Below are positions 17,258-25,065 of a stretch of 64,000 bases of DNA, piece after piece. A model generated the notes under the pieces. That model was not told where the DNA came from and did no database searches. It saw only the letters and a program-made list of their open reading frames with translations. The stretch lies in contig CP020563.1 of assembly GCA_002082585.1 (NCBI GenBank), positions 7,930,001 to 7,994,000 on the forward strand, written 5' to 3'. Within the stretch, counting starts at the first letter, position 1, and each line of letters opens with the position of its first letter. The translations under genes and the position numbers were made by a program. Origin of the DNA: Kitasatospora albolonga (GTDB lineage: Bacteria > Actinomycetota > Actinomycetes > Streptomycetales > Streptomycetaceae).

Positions 17258-17683
17258 ATGTCCATGCCCAGCTATCCTCAGCAGCCGAACGCGGGTCAGG
17301 CGCCCCAGGGAGCACCGTACGGCGCTCCGGAACCCGCCAGGAGCAACGGGTTCGCCGTCACCGCTCTCATCCTCGGTCTGCTCGCCTGCATCTTCTTCTG
17401 GACGGTCGTCGGAGGGCTGATCCTCGGCCTGCTCGCCGTGGTGTTCGGCATACTCGGGGCGCTCCGCGCCCGTCAGGGGCGGGCTCCGCGCCGGGTGATG
17501 GCGATCATCGGCGCCGTCCTGGGCGCGCTCGGCCTGATCGGCTCCGTCATCATCCTCATCGTCGGCGTCTCCTTCCTGAACTCCGACGGCTTCAAGAACC
17601 TCGAGGAGTGCGTGCAGAAGGCGAACAGCCAGGCGGAGCAGGACAAGTGTGCCGAGGACTTCGGCAAGAGCCTGAGCAACTGA
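17258..17683 (+). CDS. DUF4190-type small membrane protein
   Basis: 141 residues. A Pro/Gln/Gly-rich cytosolic N-terminus (about 30 residues) is followed by two hydrophobic stretches separated by RARQGRAPRR, the usual DUF4190 layout, and a polar C-terminus containing two cysteines. AAAGGAG precedes the ATG by ten bases; an in-frame GTG at 17236 is less well supported. Function unknown; such proteins are common in Streptomyces membranes. Confidence 0.75.
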   Translation: MSMPSYPQQPNAGQAPQGAPYGAPEPARSNGFAVTALILGLLACIFFWTVVGGLILGLLAVVFGILGALRARQGRAPRRVMAIIGAVLGALGLIGSVIILIVGVSFLNSDGFKNLEECVQKANSQAEQDKCAEDFGKSLSN

Positions 17684-17821
17684 CCCCGAACGGCGGGTCG
17701 GCGGTTTGCCGACGCGCCGCGAGTTTGTGACGGTGGGCGTGGGGAGTACTCTCCCTCACCGCGGGGTCCTGTGACTCTGCGGATCACGTGTCCGTAACGA
17801 AGCAGAGGGAAGAGGGGTTCG

Positions 17822-17899
17822 ATGTCCTCGAAGCGACGTCGTAAGAAGAAGGCCCGCCGCAAGAACGGCGCCAACCACGGCAAGCGCCCCCAGAGCTGA
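17822..17899 (+). CDS. 50S ribosomal protein bL37
   Basis: A 25-residue, extremely basic peptide (MSSKRRRKKKARRKNG, then ANHGKRPQS). The ANHGKRP ending matches the small actinobacterial ribosomal protein bL37 first seen in mycobacterial 50S structures. GAAGAGGGG precedes the ATG. It is too short for most gene callers. It is a stand-alone transcript: no ribosomal genes are nearby and a strong hairpin follows 17 bases after the stop. Confidence 0.85.
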   Translation: MSSKRRRKKKARRKNGANHGKRPQS

Positions 17900-17915
17900 C
17901 GCCGGTCCGTGGACG

Positions 17916-17947
17916 CGAGGGGCAGCACCGTCCGGTGCTGCCCCTCG
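17916..17947. terminator. Terminator after bL37
   Basis: A perfect 14-bp stem (CGAGGGGCAGCACC and its complement) with a GTCC loop, 17 bases downstream of the bL37 stop. GC-rich, no T-run. Confidence 0.85.
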
Positions 17948-18037
17948 CAGCTGTTCCGACGCGTACCGCACCGCCGCCCGGTCCGCCACCCCGTACGGAT
18001 GCGGGAGCGGGGGCCGCACCCCTCATAGGGTGACCCC

Positions 18038-19198
18038 ATGTCTGCCACGTTGAGCTCCGAAAAGACCGCGGCCGCGCTCCGTAGATCGGCACGCGTCTCG
18101 CTCGAACTGCTGCTGGTCCTGTTGATGGCCGCCGTCGTCCTGTGGCTGCTGGGCCGCACCTGGCCGGTGGTGTGGCCCCTCATAGTGGGTCTGCTCCTCA
18201 CCACCCTGACCTGGCCGCCCGCGCGTTTCCTGCGCCGCCGGGGATGGCGGCCCGCCCCGGCGGCGGCGCTGGTGACCGTGCTGTTCCTCCTCGTCGGCAC
18301 CGGCATCGTGGCGCTGATCGCGATCCCGGTCGCCTCCCAGTCCGGCCAGTTGGCCGACGGTGTCATCGAGGGCATCGGGAGGCTGCGCGAGTGGGCCGCG
18401 GGACCGCCGCTGAACATCAGCGACGCCCAGATCACGGGCGCCTTCGACGCCGCCGTCGACCGCATCGAGAACAGCGTCGGCAGCGTGGTCACCACGGCGG
18501 TCACCGGGGTGAGCACCGTCTTCAGCGGTCTGGTCACCGCTGTGCTGGCCCTCTTCCTGATGTTCTTCTTTCTCAAGGACGGCCCGCGCTTCCTTCCCTG
18601 GCTCGCGCGTCAGCTGCCCGGCCGCCTCTCCACCGACGTCCCGGTCGTGGCCGAGCGCTGCTGGAACACGCTCGGTTCGTTCGTGCGGTCCCAGGCGTTC
18701 GTGGGCCTGCTCGACGCCGTCTTCATCGGTATCGGCCTGTGGATTCTGGACGTTCCGCTGGTGCTTCCGCTGGCGGTGCTGACCTTCGTGTCCGCGTTCG
18801 TGCCGATCGTGGGCGCGGTCTTCGCCGGTCTCGTCGCGGTGCTCATCGCGCTGGTCTCGAACGGTCTGACGGACGCGCTGATCGTGCTGGCGATCATCAT
18901 CGTGGTGCAGCAGCTGGAGGGCAACGTCTTCCAGCCCATGATCCAGAGCCGTGGACTGGGCCTGCACGCGGCGGTGGTCCTGCTGGCGGTGACGCTCGGC
19001 GGCAGCCTGGCCGGCATCGTGGGCAGCCTGCTCGCGGTCCCGGTGGCGGCGCTGATCGCGGTGATCTGGAACTACCTGCGCGAGCAGCTCAGCGACCCGG
19101 GGGAGGCGTCGGAACAGCGGGACCAGGAGCCGGGGCCGGACCCCGACCCCGAGCAGGGGCCGGGCGGGTCCCACGTCGATACCCCTGTTCCCGCGTGA
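18038..19198 (+). CDS. AI-2E-family (TqsA/YdiK-like) membrane permease
   Basis: 386 residues. Paired hydrophobic helices at the N-terminus, a soluble middle (about 105-150), then a C-terminal membrane bundle containing FFFLKDGPRFLPWL, FVSAFVPIVGAVFAGLVA and QQLEGNVFQPMIQSRGLGLHAAVV, the last being the family signature. The family was named after AI-2 exporters but most members have unknown substrates; some act as Na/H antiporters. The tail after residue 355 is acidic and Pro-rich. The stop codon lies inside a 23-bp tandem duplication. Confidence 0.85.
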   Translation: MSATLSSEKTAAALRRSARVSLELLLVLLMAAVVLWLLGRTWPVVWPLIVGLLLTTLTWPPARFLRRRGWRPAPAAALVTVLFLLVGTGIVALIAIPVASQSGQLADGVIEGIGRLREWAAGPPLNISDAQITGAFDAAVDRIENSVGSVVTTAVTGVSTVFSGLVTAVLALFLMFFFLKDGPRFLPWLARQLPGRLSTDVPVVAERCWNTLGSFVRSQAFVGLLDAVFIGIGLWILDVPLVLPLAVLTFVSAFVPIVGAVFAGLVAVLIALVSNGLTDALIVLAIIIVVQQLEGNVFQPMIQSRGLGLHAAVVLLAVTLGGSLAGIVGSLLAVPVAALIAVIWNYLREQLSDPGEASEQRDQEPGPDPDPEQGPGGSHVDTPVPA

Positions 19199-19232
19199 CG
19201 GCGTACGGCGTTCCCGCGTGACGGCGTACGGC
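19187..19232 (+). repeat. 23-bp perfect tandem duplication across a stop codon
   Basis: Positions 19187-19209 and 19210-19232 are identical, each reading GTTCCCGCGTGACGG followed by CGTACGGC. The first copy contains the TGA stop of the AI-2E-family gene. Shorter degenerate copies of the GACGGCGT core continue to about 19260. Confidence 0.9.
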
Positions 19233-19313
19233 CGGATGCGACGGCGTGCGGCCGGGCGTGCGGCGTAACCGCCCTCACCGCCCTCACCGTCCTCCCGGCG
19301 CAGCCGCCCCTCC

Positions 19314-19354
19314 AGGCCCGGCCCGCCTCGGCACCACCGAGGCGGGCCGGGCCT
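19314..19354. terminator. Strong hairpin terminator
   Basis: A perfect 18-bp stem (19314-19331 with 19337-19354) and a CACCA loop, followed by TCTGT. It closes the AI-2E-family transcript. The rest of the 390-base gap up to 19588 holds the tandem duplication, this hairpin and the operator at 19465. Confidence 0.9.
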
Positions 19355-19464
19355 TCTGTCTGCCCGTCACCGGCTTCCGCGCGCCGGATCGTGGAGAGCT
19401 CGTACAGATTCCCCGCACGGGTCTAGGCCCGCGCGCCCTCTTGCTATACCTTGCGTCTAATAAG

Positions 19465-19489
19465 CTTGCTAGACACAGCGTCTAACAAG
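19465..19489. promoter_or_regulatory. Palindromic operator upstream of the diiron oxygenase gene
   Basis: A 25-bp palindrome of the form CTTG-N-TAGAC-N5-GTCTA-N-CAAG. A further half-site GCGTCTAATAAGC lies directly upstream (19453-19465), copying the right arm, and another GTCTA occurs at 19421. The form is typical of TetR-family operators. No regulator gene is adjacent. Confidence 0.7.
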
Positions 19490-19588
19490 CGGGCGGCGCT
19501 CGGCGGCCATCGATCTCATCGGGCGGGAACGCGATGGGAGGCGGGGCGGGCGGCGCCGGGCCGATCTCTCGAGTCAAGGAGCCGCACC

Positions 19589-20503
19589 ATGTCCAGCAGC
19601 ACCGTTCGGCCGGAGGACCAGGACCGGCTCGCCGAGCAGGACGTCGCCCGGCGACTGCTCGACTCCTCCGCCAAACTCTCGTACGACCCGGCCACCCAGG
19701 TCGACTGGGAGACCCCGCTCGACCCCGACCACCACGGCGCCAGCCCCGAGTGGTCCACGCTCTACGGCACCGCCTACTGGGCCGAGCTGACCGAGGCCCA
19801 GCGCAAGGCGCTCACCCGCCAGGAGGCGGCGTCCGTCGCCAGCACCGGCATCTGGTTCGAGATGATCCTCCAGCAGATGGTGCTCCGCGACATGTACGCG
19901 AAGGACCCGACCGACCCCCGCTTCCAGTGGGCGCTCACCGAGGTCGCCGACGAGTGCCGCCACTCCATCATGTTCGCCCGGGGCGCCGCGAAACTGGGCG
20001 CGCCCGCCTACCGGCCGCGCCGCCCCGTGGTGGAGCTGGGGCGCGCCTTCAAGACCCTGGCCTTCGGCGAGGCGGCCTACGCGGCGATACTCGTGGCCGA
20101 GGAAGTCCTCGACGTGATGCAGCGCGACTGGATGCGCGACGAGCGGGTGGCGCCCTTCGTCCGCACGATCAACAACATCCATGTCGTGGAGGAGTCGCGG
20201 CACATGAAGTTCGCCCGCGACGAGACCCGCAAGCGGCTGCGCGGCGCGGGCGCGGTACGGCGGCAGCTCAACGCCGTCGTGGTGGCGATCGCCTCGTACT
20301 ACATCGTCACCAGCATGGTGAACCGGGACGTCTACGCCAACGCGGGCCTGGACTCCGCGCGGGCCCGCGCCGAGGCGAAGACCAACGAGCACCACAAGTC
20401 GCTGATGCGGTCGAGCTGTTCGGGGCTGATGGAGTTCCTGGCCTCGGCCCGGCTGCTGACGAAACCGGCGATGTTCTTCTACAAGCGCGCCTCGCTGATC
20501 TGA
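19589..20503 (+). CDS. AurF-like diiron oxygenase
   Basis: 304 residues, nearly all helical. Carboxylate/His iron ligands expected of ferritin-like diiron N-oxygenases are visible as FEMILQQMV, ADECRHSIMF, VAEEVLDV and VEESRHMKFARDE, i.e. two ExxH-type pairs and extra Glu residues. AurF itself oxidises an arylamine to a nitro group; most relatives have unknown substrates. The ATG has AAGGA nine bases upstream. The next gene encodes a ferredoxin-ferredoxin reductase fusion, a plausible electron donor, and a 25-bp operator lies 100 bases upstream. Confidence 0.85.
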   Translation: MSSSTVRPEDQDRLAEQDVARRLLDSSAKLSYDPATQVDWETPLDPDHHGASPEWSTLYGTAYWAELTEAQRKALTRQEAASVASTGIWFEMILQQMVLRDMYAKDPTDPRFQWALTEVADECRHSIMFARGAAKLGAPAYRPRRPVVELGRAFKTLAFGEAAYAAILVAEEVLDVMQRDWMRDERVAPFVRTINNIHVVEESRHMKFARDETRKRLRGAGAVRRQLNAVVVAIASYYIVTSMVNRDVYANAGLDSARARAEAKTNEHHKSLMRSSCSGLMEFLASARLLTKPAMFFYKRASLI

Positions 20504-20600
20504 CCGCGGCCGCGGGCCGGCGCCCGGCCGACCCGCCCGCTCCCGCACCGGTACGGCCCCGCGGCCGGTCCGATCCCTCACCACGACCCGAGACGACGAG

Positions 20601-22253
20601 ATGACCTACGCCATCACCCAGACCTGCTGCTCCGACGCCACCTGCGTCGCCGTCTGCCCCGTCAACTGCATCCACCCGACCCCCGAGGAGCGGGCGTTCG
20701 GCAGTACGGAGATGCTCTACGTCGACCCGCGGACCTGCATCGACTGCGGAGCCTGCGCCGACGCCTGCCCGGTCGACGCGATCTTCCCGGTGGACAGCCT
20801 CTTCGGGGCGCAGAAGGAGTACGCCGCCATCAACGCGGCCTACTTCACCGACCGGAAGCCCGAACCCGCCCCCGACGGGCCGAACTTCCACGTCTGGGGC
20901 GAGCCCACCTTCGAGCGCAGCCTGCCCGCCGACTTCGCCCCGATCCGGGTGGCCGTCGTCGGCACCGGGCCCGCCGGCATGTACGCCGCCGAGGACCTGC
21001 TGCTGCACACCAACGCCGAGGTCACCCTGGTCGACCGGCTGCCGGTGGCGGGCGGCCTCGTCCGCTACGGCGTAGCGCCCGACCACCCCGCCACGAAGAA
21101 GGCGGGCGAGACCTTCGCCCGCTTCCACTCCCACCCCCGGGTACGGATGCACCTGGGTGTCGAGGTCGGCAAGGACATCACGGCCCAGGAGCTCGCCGCG
21201 CACCATGACGCGGTGATCTACGCGGTCGGCGCCTCCGCCGACCGCAGGCTCGGCATCCAGGGTGAGGAGCTGCCCGGCAGCGGCTCGGCCACCTCGTTCG
21301 TCTCCTGGTACAACGCCCACCCGGAAGTGGCACCCGAATCCGTGCGCCTGACCGCGGAACGCGTGGTCGTCGTCGGCAACGGCAACGTCGCCCTCGACGT
21401 CGCGCGCATCCTCGTCATGGACCCGGACACGCTGGCGGGCACCGACATCGCCGACCACGCGCTCGCGGCGCTGCGGGAGTCCCGGGTGCGCGAGGTCGTC
21501 CTGCTGGGGCGGCGCGGCCCCGAGGACGCGGCCTGCACCGCCTCCGAGCTGCTCGCCCTGAAGCACCTGCCCGGTGTCGGCCTGCTCGTCGACGACCACG
21601 ACCCCAGGACCGGCGCCGCGATCGACGGGGCGGCCCCGGGGTCGAAAGCGGCCCTCCTCGGGGACGTGGAGCGCCGGGCCGTGGACTGGGCGCGGCCGCC
21701 CGGACCCGGGCGGCGCATCGTCTTCCGCTTCCACTCCGCCCCGGTGGCGGCGCTCGGCGAGGACGCCGTCACCGCCGTACGTGTCACGGAGGGGCCGGGG
21801 GAGCGGGACATCCCGGCGGGCCTGCTGCTGCGGGCGATCGGCTACCGGGGCGTGGCCGTGCCGGGCCTGCCCTTCGACGAGGCGTCCGGGACCGTACCGC
21901 ACGAGGGGGGCAGGGTGAGCGGCATGACGGGAACGTACGTCGTCGGCTGGATCAAGCGCGGCCCCTCGGGCGGCATCGGCGCCAACCGCACCTGCGCGGC
22001 CGAGACCGTCGGAACGTTGCTGGCCGACGCCGTGGCGGGCGCCCTGACCGCCCCGGCCCACCCGCCCGCCGCGTTCCGCCGCCTCACCCGCGGCCGGGGC
22101 CGCGATGTCGTCGACGCCCGGGGGCTGGCCGCCATCGACCGGGCGGAGGTGGCCCGGGGCCGCGAGCACGGCCGCCCGCGCGTCAAGCTCGGCACGGTGC
22201 CCGCCCTGGTCGCGGCGGCGAAGGGGCGGCGTCGCTGGAGGGCCCGGGGCTGA
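20601..22253 (+). CDS. Ferredoxin / ferredoxin-NADP reductase fusion (FprB-like)
   Basis: 550 residues. The N-terminal 70 residues form a dicluster ferredoxin (CCSDATCVAVCPVNC and CIDCGACADACPVDA). From residue 110 an adrenodoxin-reductase-like flavoprotein follows: FAD site VVGTGPAGMYAAEDL, VAGGLVRYGVAPDH, NADP site VVVGNGNVALDVARIL, and RGPSGGIGANR near the end. The order matches mycobacterial FprB. It should pass electrons from NADPH through the Fe-S clusters to a partner oxygenase, most simply the diiron protein encoded 97 bases upstream. The ribosome site is weak. A hairpin terminator follows. Confidence 0.92.
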   Translation: MTYAITQTCCSDATCVAVCPVNCIHPTPEERAFGSTEMLYVDPRTCIDCGACADACPVDAIFPVDSLFGAQKEYAAINAAYFTDRKPEPAPDGPNFHVWGEPTFERSLPADFAPIRVAVVGTGPAGMYAAEDLLLHTNAEVTLVDRLPVAGGLVRYGVAPDHPATKKAGETFARFHSHPRVRMHLGVEVGKDITAQELAAHHDAVIYAVGASADRRLGIQGEELPGSGSATSFVSWYNAHPEVAPESVRLTAERVVVVGNGNVALDVARILVMDPDTLAGTDIADHALAALRESRVREVVLLGRRGPEDAACTASELLALKHLPGVGLLVDDHDPRTGAAIDGAAPGSKAALLGDVERRAVDWARPPGPGRRIVFRFHSAPVAALGEDAVTAVRVTEGPGERDIPAGLLLRAIGYRGVAVPGLPFDEASGTVPHEGGRVSGMTGTYVVGWIKRGPSGGIGANRTCAAETVGTLLADAVAGALTAPAHPPAAFRRLTRGRGRDVVDARGLAAIDRAEVARGREHGRPRVKLGTVPALVAAAKGRRRWRARG

Positions 22254-22270
22254 GACGGGCCCGAACGGAG

Positions 22271-22306
22271 CCGAGGCCCACCGGTCGGTGAACCGGTGGG
22301 CCTCGG
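22271..22306. terminator. Hairpin terminator after the reductase gene
   Basis: A perfect 15-bp stem (CCGAGGCCCACCGGT and its complement) with a CGGTGA loop. The following stretch up to 22484 shows nothing else I recognise. Confidence 0.85.
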
Positions 22307-22484
22307 CGGTTCGCGCAGGCGGGAGGGGAGAGCCTGCGTGAACTCGGGTCAGGGGGTCTCGTACCCGCTGAGCGCCGGATTGCACCTGGAAGCTTCTGTG
22401 GGGCGCGGCACAGGAACCCGGCCCCCGCGCCCGGCAGCGAGGAACCCGGCAGGAGGAGCCCGGTGGCGCGGCGCGCGGCGGTGG

Positions 22485-22928
22485 TCAGTGGATTTCGGGA
22501 TTTCCGCCGGACGCCGTCACCTCGGCCAGCTTCTGGAATTCGCCGAGATCATAGTTGGCGAGCACCGAATCGAGGTTGGTCAGGGCACCGAGGTGTTCCA
22601 CAAAGCCCTGGGGGTCGTATTCGATCTGGAGCGCCACACGGCTGGAACGGTCGTCGAGCCGGTGGAACGTGACCACGCCCGCGTGATGGACCCCTTCGAC
22701 CGTCTTCCACGCGATGCGGTTCTCGGGCACGACCTCCGTCAGCTCCGCGACGAACCCCTTGCCCGCCCCGGGCAGCGACAGCTGCCAGGCGAAACGCCGC
22801 TCGTCCAGCGGATCGACCCGCTGGACATGGCTCAGGAACCTCGGCCACTGGGTGACATCGCTCCACAGCGCCCAGGTGACGGCGACGGGGGCCTGGATGT
22901 CGACGGTCTCGACGATGGAGGAGGACAT
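22485..22928 (-). CDS. SRPBCC-family protein (polyketide cyclase/START-like)
   Basis: 147 residues. The opening IVETVDIQAPVAVTWALWSDVTQWPRFLSHVQRV is the typical first strand-helix of the Bet v 1/SRPBCC ligand-binding fold. It continues with TEVVPENRIAWKTVEGV and the long C-terminal helix (HLGALTNLDSVLANYDLGEFQKLAE). These proteins enclose a hydrophobic ligand; no catalytic residue can be assigned. It is transcribed divergently from the DUF6131 gene. Whether it acts as a cyclase or only a carrier is not visible. Confidence 0.8.
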   Translation of the reverse strand: MSSSIVETVDIQAPVAVTWALWSDVTQWPRFLSHVQRVDPLDERRFAWQLSLPGAGKGFVAELTEVVPENRIAWKTVEGVHHAGVVTFHRLDDRSSRVALQIEYDPQGFVEHLGALTNLDSVLANYDLGEFQKLAEVTASGGNPEIH

Positions 22929-23006
22929 GCGCTACCACCTTGCTTTCCCTCGGATACGGCTTGCGCTGCCTTCTACCCGCATCCCCCGGGCCCACGCGGA
23001 GCCGAC

Positions 23007-23042
23007 CGACGGAAACCTTTATGCCGACGGAAAACCTTTATG
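23007..23042 (+). repeat. Direct repeat upstream of the DUF6131 gene
   Basis: Two near-identical units 18 bases apart, CGACGGAAACCTTTATG (23007-23023) and CGACGGAAAACCTTTATG (23025-23042), lie between divergent genes. They could be a duplicated promoter element or activator sites. I do not recognise a known Streptomyces sigma consensus in them. Confidence 0.6.
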
Positions 23043-23084
23043 AGGCGCATACTCGAAGGTAGTCGGCATTGTTTGGAGGGCTCC

Positions 23085-23240
23085 ATGATTGTCCTCGGTG
23101 TCATTCTGCTGGTGATCGGCCTGGTGGCCGGAATTTCCGTCCTCTGGACCATCGGCATCATTCTCGTGGCCATCGGCCTGGTGCTCTGGGCCCTGGGGGC
23201 GACGGGCCGCGCGGTGGGCGGCAGGCGCCACTACTGGTAG
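23085..23240 (+). CDS. DUF6131-like two-helix membrane peptide
   Basis: 51 residues, ATG preceded by TTGGAGGG. Two hydrophobic helices (about 2-18 and 21-38) separated by a short turn, then a basic tail ending RRHYW. The MIVLGVILLVIGLVAGISVLW pattern fits the small actinobacterial DUF6131 family. Function unknown. It stands alone; the direct repeat at 23007-23042 lies just upstream and may drive it. Confidence 0.7.
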   Translation: MIVLGVILLVIGLVAGISVLWTIGIILVAIGLVLWALGATGRAVGGRRHYW

Positions 23241-23391
23241 CCCGCCGGGGAAGGAGCCCGTACACCCTCATGACCGCCGCCGCCGTTCCCGTACGGGGAG
23301 GGCGGCGGCGCGTTGTCAGTGGCACCTCCTACGGTGTGAGCAGTGAGACCCGCCGGAACGGCCGCGGGTCCGCCCTGGGGAGGGGTCTGCC

Positions 23392-24846
23392 ATGCCTGCC
23401 GCGTCCACCGTGTCGACGACGTATCTGGAGCTGTCACAGGAAGGCGCCGGAGCGCACAAGTTCTACGAGGTGACCGTCGACGACCTGGTGGTCACCGTGC
23501 GGTACGGGCGGATTGGCGCCGCCGGGCAGACCCAGACCTCGACGTTCCCCACGCTCGCGAAGGCACAGGCCGCAGCCGCGAAGAAGGTGGGGGAGAAGGT
23601 CCGCAAGGGGTACGCCCCGGCCGTCCCCGGACAGCGCGCGCCGCGCGCCGTGACCCGGCGCCAGGTGACGTCCGCCCCGTCCACGGCGCGCGCCGTGGCG
23701 CCCGTCCTGTGGCGGTTCCGTACGGGCTCCTCGGCGTTCGGCATCCACGTGGACGACGAGCGGTGCTGGGTCGGCAACCAGGCGGGCGATGTCTACACCC
23801 TGGACCACGACGGTGGCGTCCTCGCCCGGTTCAGCCTGCCCGACGGGGTGAAGTGCCTGGTCGCCGACGACTTCTGGATCTACGCGGGCTGCGACGACGG
23901 CCGGGTCTACGACCTCTCCTCCAAGCTGCCGTTCGCCGCGTACGACATCGCGGCGGACGTCGACATCTTCTGGCTCGACATCCACGAGGGCCTGCTCAAC
24001 GTCTCGGACCGGGCCGGCCGGCTGACCGTCATCGACCACGAGGACGAGCACCAGTGGGCGCGCCGCAGCCAGGGCGAGCACGCCTGGATGGTCCGCGCCG
24101 ACGACCGGGCGGTCTACCACGGCCACCACCGCGGCGTCACCGCCTACGCCCCGGACGGCGGCGGCGAGCTGTGGCACACGCCCACCCGGGGCGGCGTCCT
24201 GTTCGGCTGGCAGGAGGACGACGCGGTGTACGCGGGGACCGCCCACCGCGTGGTCCAGCGGCTGTCGAAGGCGACCGGCGCGATCGACGCCACGTACGCC
24301 TGCGACAGCGCGGTGTACTCCTGCGCCACCTCGCCCGGCGGCCGGTTCGTCTTCGCGGGCGACGCGTCGTCCTCCGTGTACTGCTTCGACCAGGACGGCA
24401 CCCGCCTGTGGAAGCTCGGCACGGGCGGCGGTTCGGCGCTGTCCATGCAGTACCGCGACGGGCGGCTGTATCTGGTGACGACGGACGGTTCGCTGGTCTG
24501 CGTGGACGCGAGCGAGGCGGCCATCTCCGCCGCCCAGCAGGGCACGGTCCCGGCGCCCCGTGACGTCAAGCTGGCCGCCGCGCTGCCGACCTACGCCCCC
24601 GCCACGGCCCCGGCCGCCGTCACCACCGTGACCCACGCCCCCGCCGGGTCGGTCGTCGTCGAGTGCGTCCAGGACACCGGCGGCCGCCTCCGCGTCCACG
24701 TGGTGTCCGGGGGCTACGACACGTCCTGGAACGTCCAGTTCCCCCGCGCGATACGGCAGCCCGGCGCGCGGTACGTCGTGGACGCCCTGCACGCGGCGGC
24801 CGGCGGCTTCTACCGGGTCCGGGGTGACATCCGGCGGCTCCAGTAG
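23392..24846 (+). CDS. WGR-domain protein with a beta-propeller-like repeat region
   Basis: 484 residues. Residues 10-75 are a WGR domain (LELSQEGAGAHKFYEVTVDDLVVTVRYGRIGAAGQTQTSTF), known from PARPs and from many bacterial proteins where it may bind nucleic acid. From residue 105 to 385 come about seven repeats resembling PQQ/WD blades (for example CWVGNQAGDVYTLDHDG, IYAGCDDGRVYDLS, VFAGDASSSVYCFDQDGTRLW). A short beta-rich C-terminal piece follows. No catalytic site or signal peptide is visible, so it is probably a cytosolic binding or scaffold protein. No operon partner. Confidence 0.75.
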   Translation: MPAASTVSTTYLELSQEGAGAHKFYEVTVDDLVVTVRYGRIGAAGQTQTSTFPTLAKAQAAAAKKVGEKVRKGYAPAVPGQRAPRAVTRRQVTSAPSTARAVAPVLWRFRTGSSAFGIHVDDERCWVGNQAGDVYTLDHDGGVLARFSLPDGVKCLVADDFWIYAGCDDGRVYDLSSKLPFAAYDIAADVDIFWLDIHEGLLNVSDRAGRLTVIDHEDEHQWARRSQGEHAWMVRADDRAVYHGHHRGVTAYAPDGGGELWHTPTRGGVLFGWQEDDAVYAGTAHRVVQRLSKATGAIDATYACDSAVYSCATSPGGRFVFAGDASSSVYCFDQDGTRLWKLGTGGGSALSMQYRDGRLYLVTTDGSLVCVDASEAAISAAQQGTVPAPRDVKLAAALPTYAPATAPAAVTTVTHAPAGSVVVECVQDTGGRLRVHVVSGGYDTSWNVQFPRAIRQPGARYVVDALHAAAGGFYRVRGDIRRLQ

Positions 24847-24941
24847 GGGAGGGCGGGGGACGGCGGGCCCGGCGTTCTGTTCACGTGAGTGCAACGCCGT
24901 ACGCCTGTCCGGAACCGGGGGCGCCCGCCTACCGTGGACGG

Positions 24942-25010
24942 GTGACCCCCACTGTGCTCCACCGCCGACTGCACGTGGACCTGGCGCGCACCTGCGCGTC
25001 CCTCTGTTGA
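24942..25010 (+). CDS. Cysteine-ended leader peptide upstream of the TauD-family gene
   Basis: A 22-residue ORF starting at GTG. The part RRLHVDLARTCASLC is typical of the actinobacterial leader peptides found before sulfur-assimilation and sulfonate genes. Two Cys codons are at positions 18 and 22, the last one directly before the stop. No Shine-Dalgarno is present. A TACCGT hexamer ends seven bases before the GTG, so the message is probably leaderless. It ends 55 bases before the TauD-family gene. Ribosome pausing at the Cys codons would be the expected control mechanism. Confidence 0.75.
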   Translation: MTPTVLHRRLHVDLARTCASLC

Positions 25011-25065
25011 CGGGCCCGACTCCGCCCCCGTACGACAACAGCCGCGAGCAGAGGGAGAGATGGGC

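Noticed and set aside
22485..22928. Polyketide cyclase of an aromatic polyketide cluster
   Set aside because: The fold fits, but there is no ketosynthase, carrier protein or ketoreductase in the window, so only the fold-level call is kept.
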